A DNA stretch of 64,000 nucleotides from Multifurca ochricompacta (taxonomy: Eukaryota; Basidiomycota; Agaricomycetes; Russulales; Russulaceae): positions 1 to 64,000 of the forward strand of contig WTXG01000066.1 of the NCBI GenBank assembly GCA_022496185.1. Reading direction: 5' to 3'. A model generated the notes under the pieces. It saw only the letters and a program-made list of their open reading frames with translations, had not been told where the DNA came from and did not search any database. Positions 58,074 through 64,000 of this stretch are shown in pieces. How positions within the stretch are numbered: position 1 is the stretch's first letter; each line of letters starts with the position of its first letter. A program made the position numbers and the translations under genes.

Positions 58074-59008
58074 ATAATCTATAACCATCATCACCATCAT
58101 CATCATCATCGATCCATCGGCGCCCGACACATACATACAACAAACGTGATTTTGATATCTTCTTTTGGAACGGAACAATCAACCTACCCTCATCCCCCCC
58201 CCCTCCCATCTCCATCCCATCCCTAATCCATGGTAATGGATTTGGATCTATTTATCCTATCTGTCTATCGGGGGAGGGAGGGGGGGGTGGGCCACACCGG
58301 ATCGGGACCAAATTTCATCGTTTATTTTATTTAATTATTTAATTATTTAATTTTTAAACTACTGTAAATTTCCTCGAGAGAAAAAATGGTGTGGCAACCG
58401 ATGGTTCCTAATTGCCGCGGCAAGTCCGTTGAGTCGCGAGAGGTAAGGTAAGGTAAGATAGGGAGTTATCTACTATTTTATTTTTAATCTGTGTAAACGC
58501 TGAACAAGCACAAGATTCACACTCACATATATATATATATAGATGTCCGTCCTGACTGATGGATGGGAGTCAGTCCATGGGGATAGTGTGTGAGGTGAGG
58601 GAGGGAAGATGGCAGCCAAATAGGCTAAGCCGGGATCGGGAAGGAAGCGAGTGTGAGTTGGTAGGTAAGTAGGTAGGTAGGCAAGGCAAGGCCGAGCCGA
58701 GGGAAAAGGGGAGGGGGACTCATTTTTTAATTTAATTCAATTCACATTTCACATTTATTTTATATATTTACTTTTTTAAGGGATATGTAAATAAATATAT
58801 AATGTTCTTCTTCCGGACATTATTACCTGTTTTGGATTGGATTTAGAACACGGTCAGGGCGGGCGAGACGAGAGGAGAAGAGAAGAAGAGAAGAAGGAGA
58901 AGGGAAGGAAGGAAGGAAGGAAGGAAGGGGAAGGAAGGGGAAGGAAGGAAGAGAAGGAGATTTCGAAACGAAATTCAAATTGAAAAGCTAAACGGTGTGG
59001 CGCCAAGA

Positions 59009-59010
<2 letters not shown>

Positions 59011-59042
<32 letters not shown>
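59011..59042. repeat. (ACAG)n microsatellite
   Basis: Eight tandem agac/acag units, then imperfect copies to about 59060. Confidence 0.95.
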
Positions 59043-60021
59043 GGACAGATAGAGACAGACAGGGACCGGGCGGCGGTTGAATACCCAATTTCCATTCATT
59101 TCGTTTCGTTTCGTTTCCCATTCCAATTCCATACATTCCCCCCAATTACCAATACCCAATCTGTTTTTGGTAATTGATCTCGCGGAGCTCATCGCCGCCA
59201 AAATGTTCCTTCCGAAGCGGGCCGAAATTATCCGCTTCGGTGCCTGCATGTGTGGTGTTGTTGTTGGGTTGGAGGCGAGGGGTGATGGGGCGATGATGAG
59301 AGAGGGTGTTTTATGTGTGTGAGTGTATGTGTGAGAAAGAGAGAGAGAGAGAAAGGAAAGAGGAAGAGGGAAGGATAGAGAAGAGAGAGAAAGGGGGGGG
59401 GGCGAGGTGGAAGGCAGGGGTCAACGGCAGAACCCTATTTCGTGGGTTGCCCTGTCCTGTCCTCTCTCCTTCTCCCCTTCACCCCCTTCCCCTTCACCTT
59501 CCATTGTCCCTTCCCTCACTACTCTACTCTACTCCCCCTCCCCCTCCCCCTCCCCTCCCCTCCCCTACTAAATATGGATGGATCCAGAGCTGCGCACCAA
59601 TCTGGCGATCGACCCCTTCTCAGGATGCGATCGGGTATCACTTTTCCGGCCCCCGCGCTTTTACTTTTACTTTTTACTTTTTACTATACTTTACTTACTT
59701 TACTTTCGCGATCTTTATTTGGAAACCCCTGTTAGTTCACAGTTTTTATTATTTTATTATTATTTATTATTATTTTCCTTTTTATTATTTTTATTATTTC
59801 CATCTCCACCCGACCCGACAACACGAATCATTCCCATTCCGTTCCGTTCCTCCCGCTTCGGGAAATCAAATAAATCCGGGGAACGTGATCTGGGATAACG
59901 CCCTCCTTCTCCGCGTCACTATTTGAGCAGCCGAGACTTGTGACGCAGGCTTTCCCTTTCTTCTTCCTCCCCTCCCCCCCCCTCCCCTCCCCGCATCATC
60001 ATCGCTTTTTTCTTCTTTTCC

Positions 60022-61224
60022 ATGACATCGGGTATCCTTCAAGTGAGCTCAGTGTGTCCACTACTGTTCCTCGTAACCTCTCTTTGCACTTACCTTCATC
60101 CTCCTTCTCTCTCCCTCTCTTCTCTCTCTCTCTCTCTCTTCTCGCTTTTTCATAGGACTCTCTACCATCTTCTGGAGCTCTCCCCAGCTCATCTCCCCGT
60201 TTTCGACCATACGCGAGTCCAAACCACCATGTGATCAAAAGTCGGTACATAACTAGTAATGATCCCCGCGGTTACATGTTAGTTCTTCATCGAAATCACA
60301 TTTCCTCGACAATCCCCCTCCTTGTTACGCTAACTATTCTTCTCTCTCATCTAGTCCCGTCTACGAATACCCGTTGAATGGCCAGTGGATAATGATGGAC
60401 GTCGATGATGGCTATATCCTCTGGACTGGCATTTGGAAAGGTAAAAAATCAATCCTTTAACCCATTTCAAATCCGTCCATAATATTCGCCTTGTTTTTTT
60501 TTTTTTTTTTTTTGCTTCTCCGTAGCCTTGGGAAATTCAAAAGGTTCGCCCTCTTCGGCTTGTCATTGCGGATCATGGCTCACACGTGTGTGGCGGTATG
60601 GCTCAGCCGACATTGTTAAGATGATAGAGTCTCAGCCTGATTTGGCATCCCAAATCCGGAGAGTTCGCGGTGGTTATCTAAAGATTCAAGGGACCTGGAT
60701 GCCCTATGAGGTATTTAATTCCACCCACACGTTTTTTTTTTTTCTTTACCAGCTCAACGAGCCACCCCACCACGCAGGTCGCTCTTCGTTTATCTCGCCG
60801 GTTCGCGTGATCGATGCTTTAATTTCATAAAGTAGCGCTCTGACGCATTGTTACAGCGTGGCATGGCCAATTCGCCACGACCTTGTGCCTTTGTTTGGGT
60901 ACGCGATCTGAAACAAGCACTCCCTTTCTTCCTTTTTCTGAGTCATTTCATCAGTCCCACCTTTCCCACTACCTGTCTATCTCCAGACCAACCCGGATAT
61001 GGTCAAGTGATTGCTAACGGCGGTGGTCGCCGTCGAACTAGACGGAGCAATCATGTGCAAAGCTCTGGAATCCTATCAGCGGGCTCGTCTGGGCCTCAAA
61101 CTGGCTGGACAATCATCTCCGGCCCAAGTTACCCTCACGAGATCAGCCAGGCGTCACCCCAATTCTCACACCAACCAACGTCACCGTTTACCCCATCTGT
61201 ATGGCCCGCTCAGCAGCAGCAACC

Positions 61225-61260
<36 letters not shown>

Positions 61261-62378
61261 CCAAAAAATTCAGTCTATGCCGTCCCCGACGGACACGCTC
61301 TCCATCGATGGAGGTGTCGACCGGTTATCGCTTATCCACGAGCGCGGTCATTGCCCCCGTTACTCGCCCTATCCCGGCCCGTCTGCGCCGAATAACCCAC
61401 CTTTCTCAAGCGTATCATCTCCTGTCGTCGGAACCTCTAGGAACTCGTTTTCTGACCCCCCTGGATTCACTGCTGCTGCTGCCGCCCGCCGTGTACCAAT
61501 CCAGGATGAACGTATCAAACTTCCTCCACTTCAATCACCAACCAGTACGGCGCGTGCTTCAGGGCAGGTTCCCATTTCGCTCCCCCCTATCTCTTCTTTG
61601 GCAGCTCCGTCGTCACAACCGAATGACTCCAGAGCGGTTCTTAAACGGTTGCGAGCAAGTGACGCTGCTGACGCGCTTAATCCCCTCCCCCTTTGGTAGA
61701 ACAACTTTATCATCACCGCCGGCGTTCATCTTCTGCGCCATCGAATGCCGAGTAAGGCTTATTGTTTTATTTGATATACTATACACATCCGAACCGTGTC
61801 ATCATTTAATGTTTTGATTGTTTTTTTTTTTTGACAGGTACTTCGATTCTGAACCGCCCAGATTATTGGACACCCACATGGGGGTTGAAACACAACACTG
61901 GTCCTCGGAGCGCTCGCGCTCACAGGATAGTGCCCGATTCAAGGCGCTGGCCTACCGCAGGCCGTCCGACTCTAGTTCGGCAGTCACCTCCACATCGGCC
62001 TCGTTTTTATCTTCAACTCCCGATGGCGTCTCTCCAAGCGATCCATCCCCGGTTTTGCCGCTTACGCCTCACACGTCCGCGCCTTTGCCGCGAGAACCTC
62101 ATGACTTGCTCACGTCTTCTTCATTGAAGGAACTGCCAGGTAATAATCGAACGGCCATGCTTTCACATACGTACATGGACCCATCACGACTTCCACCACC
62201 TTTCGGCTACGACCGAGACAAGTACCAAACATACGGGCACCGTCTCGGCGGTGCCGAATCGTTCCCACTTGATATGTTACACAAGACGGAACCATCGCCC
62301 ACATTACATGAACCGGTCGAGTTTTGGGACAAATATGGCGCAAACCATTCGAGTTCTCATCCCGTTCGTCCTTGGTAG
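60022..62378 (+). CDS. APSES/KilA-N-type transcription factor
   Basis: Proposed exons: 60022-60042, 60156-60277, 60355-60440, 60526-60543 (18 bp), 60607-60710, 60778-60800 (23 bp), 60857-60898, 60955-61695, 61838-62378; 1698 bp, 565 aa. Every junction is GT...AG and the frame closes. The DNA-binding domain, residues about 35-150, is spread over seven exons: RYITSNDPRGYI, PVYEYPLNGQW, GYILWTGIWKALGNSKADIVKM, RVRGGYLKIQGTWMPYEVALRLSRR, VAWPIRHDLVPLFGP. The rest is Ser/Pro-rich with a poly-Gln tract (61212-61260), as usual for such regulators of development and cell cycle. Homology by eye is to fungal APSES proteins (StuA/Xbp1/Mbs2-like), and the orthologue is not decided. The start could instead lie at 59578. 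The last intron is supported by restoring W-Y-F-D-S-E across it; without it the protein stops at 61699. Confidence 0.85.
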
Positions 62379-64000
62379 AGAACTGGGCTACCTCTTTTTT
62401 TAATTTAATCCAGTAGTAGGACCTTTTTTCTGTAAACATCAATTTTTTTATCTCTCGCTTCTAGAGTAGTAACTATCTCTTTTTTCTATCACAATATTAT
62501 ACTCTCACACTCACACACACACACACACACTCACACTCACAACTGCTATCGGAATTGCTTTCGTACTTTTGTAATTTTTTTTTCTTCTTCGGTGCTGGTG
62601 TTACACCTAGTTCTTTCCCCCCTCCACATGACCTCCCCGTCCCTTGCAATCTACCACTTATTGCTTAAGAATAAATAAAAAAGGGTGCGAACTACAACTC
62701 AATTGGAGAGAAACCTTAAGAATGGTTCTTTTTTTTAAATTAGACGCGCAATATAAAAAACCAATCTCTTGGTGCGTGCGTGCGTTGTGCGTGCGTGCAA
62801 CGCACAACTCGCACGCACGCACGTACGAACGCACACACAACCCACCCTTCATTCCCTTGATTCGGTATGTTCTTTTTCTTTTCTTTCTCTGGTCCCAAAG
62901 AAAGAAAGAAGAAAAAAAAAAACTCGTGGTGTAAACTTCGAGGGAAGGGGGAAAAAACTTCGGTTTTCCTTCCCCTTTTTCCTTCATAACACACTTCCCT
63001 CTCTCTCTCTCCTTCCCTCCCTCCCTCACTTGCGCTGACACTCTCTGCCTTAGCCTTGGCTCTCTCTTCCTCCTCCCTCCCCCCTACACACACAACGCAT
63101 TGGGGTTTTTTTTTTTGGTGGTGAGAGGTGACAGATAATACACAATACATATATATATATACATTATATACAGGTTTTTTTTAAAAAAAAAAATAATGTT
63201 GTTCACTCTCATTTGGTTTAACTCAACTCCTAGGAAGAGAAAGAGAGATAAATAAAGGTACGTATACACGTACCGTTACTAATTTTGCTTGTTTTTTTTT
63301 TTTGGGGGGGGGGGGGGGGAAACGAACGAAAAAAAAGAGGGAAGGTTGTGTAGGGGGAAGCGGTGGAAGAAGGAAAGGGACATAATAGTGGCCACTGGAA
63401 AAAAAAAAAAAAAAGAGCGCTTAATGTTTTTTTTTGTTCTTTCTTTCTTTCTTTCTTTAAAAAACTTTCTTTTATCCCTTGCTCTCTCTCTTCATCTGTC
63501 ATCATCCGTGGGATGGGATGAAAGAGAAAAAGGGACTCTTTTATGGCCTTTTCTTTTTTTTTTTCTTGGGGGGCGGGGAAGGGGGTTGCATGCCTCATCA
63601 CTACCGCCCAATAAAAATAAAAATAAAAATAAAAAACCTTGTATATTTTTGACTCTTCCGGCCACTCTTCTCCTCCTCTTTTTTTTTTTTAAAACTAACG
63701 ACACTACTTGTCTTTTCTTTTCTTTCTTTGAAAGGGCAGTCAGTCTGAAAGAAGAATCTAAAAAGAAAAAATATTAAATTAAATTTGGGGTTAGTAGCCC
63801 TTTTTTTATATATTGCTTTCTTGCTTGCTGAAGCGAGCCCTCCCCCTACTTCCACCTCTCTCTTGGAGTCATTCTATCTCGTTTATGCCCTCGCCTCCTG
63901 GGGAGGGGGGGGGATGAGACCTGCAGGTCATAGTGTGTGTTCATGCACGTGCGACATGGGATTATTTGTTTTTTGGTATGGTAATGGGCCTTAAAAGCTT
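62379..64000. other. 3' flank, low-complexity DNA, no gene seen
   Basis: Contains (CA)n near 62512-62530, gtgcgtgc/gcacgcac alternations at 62772-62835, and many A/T, C and G homopolymer runs (for example 63302-63319). ORFs here are translations of simple repeats. Confidence 0.6.

Larger units (their letters stand above)
56699..60021. other. Intergenic region rich in microsatellites; leader of the APSES gene
   Basis: Contains (CA)n 57382-57405, (CAT)n 58041-58073 with a second tract near 58090-58110, (GGAA)n about 58906-58935, (ACAG)n 59011-59042, GA-rich 59337-59400, and T/A blocks. Overlapping low-complexity frames here are not convincing genes. An ATG at 59578 opens MDPELRTNLAIDPFSGCDR ending at a possible donor (gtatca), which might be an alternative first exon of the downstream gene. 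Confidence 0.55.

Noticed and set aside
57544..58215. His/Asp-rich ORFs on both strands
   Set aside because: They are translations of the (CAT)n tract and neighbouring pyrimidine-rich DNA.
62740..64000. Several Lys/Phe-rich ORFs at the right edge
   Set aside because: They are composed of homopolymer and microsatellite translations on both strands with no domain.

Overview
The window is a piece of a filamentous fungal genome, almost certainly a basidiomycete. The host genes are intron-dense with short introns (47-142 bp) and one has an APSES-type DNA-binding domain. The transposons are chromodomain-bearing Ty3/gypsy elements of the self-priming Tf1/sushi type together with Tc1/mariner and hAT-like DNA transposons. 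There are two compartments: about 1-46.3 kb is a deep nest of transposable elements with no host gene, and about 46.3-64 kb is gene-bearing DNA with no recognised transposon.

TE compartment. I resolved the nest from exact target-site duplications (TSDs). From outside in: a fragment of an LTR of family 1 (its 3' end is at 45216-45476) was hit by a Tc1-like element, of which only the C-terminal part of the transposase survives (about 9240-9401 and 44387-45215). That coding region was split by a solo family-1 LTR (9402-44386, TSD tctgg). This LTR was hit by another solo LTR (9530-10761, itself carrying a solo LTR-3) and by complete element 1 (10903-44067, TSD ttcag). Element 1 carries a palindromic Tc1-like element in each LTR, solo LTRs of families 4, 5 and 2, and a hAT-like element (17517-37488, TSD gatgcagt). 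The hAT-like element was hit by complete element 2 (18180-36649, TSD cttag). Element 2 carries four further insertions, including complete element 3 (26354-33498, TSD ccttc). After the insertions are subtracted, elements 1 and 2 are both about 7.5 kb. Upstream (1-7344) lie the 3' parts of two more family-1 elements, A inserted in B, and then an antisense gag relic.

How the retroelements work. Family 1 encodes Gag with a CCHC knuckle, protease-RT-RNase H-integrase-chromodomain in the -1 frame, and a third ORF after pol whose product of about 400 residues ends in a tandem Cys/His zinc-knuckle array. That third ORF is present in all four family-1 copies, and I do not recognise the protein. In families 1 and 3 the predicted RNA 5' end is an exact complement (11 and 13 nt) of a sequence two bases after the 5' LTR, which is the layout of Tf1-type self-priming. 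Nearly all decay is CpG to TpG/CpA, so inactivating stops are overwhelmingly TGA at expected CGA arginine codons.

Gene compartment. Four host genes are clear: a Maf-type nucleotide pyrophosphatase (minus strand), a PTPA/RRD-type PP2A activator, ornithine decarboxylase, and an APSES/KilA-N transcription factor with two micro-exons. Intergenic DNA between and after them is rich in homopolymers and microsatellites. No tRNA, rRNA, CRISPR or cluster-type biosynthetic genes were seen, apart from one degenerate tRNA-like sequence inside the hAT-like element.
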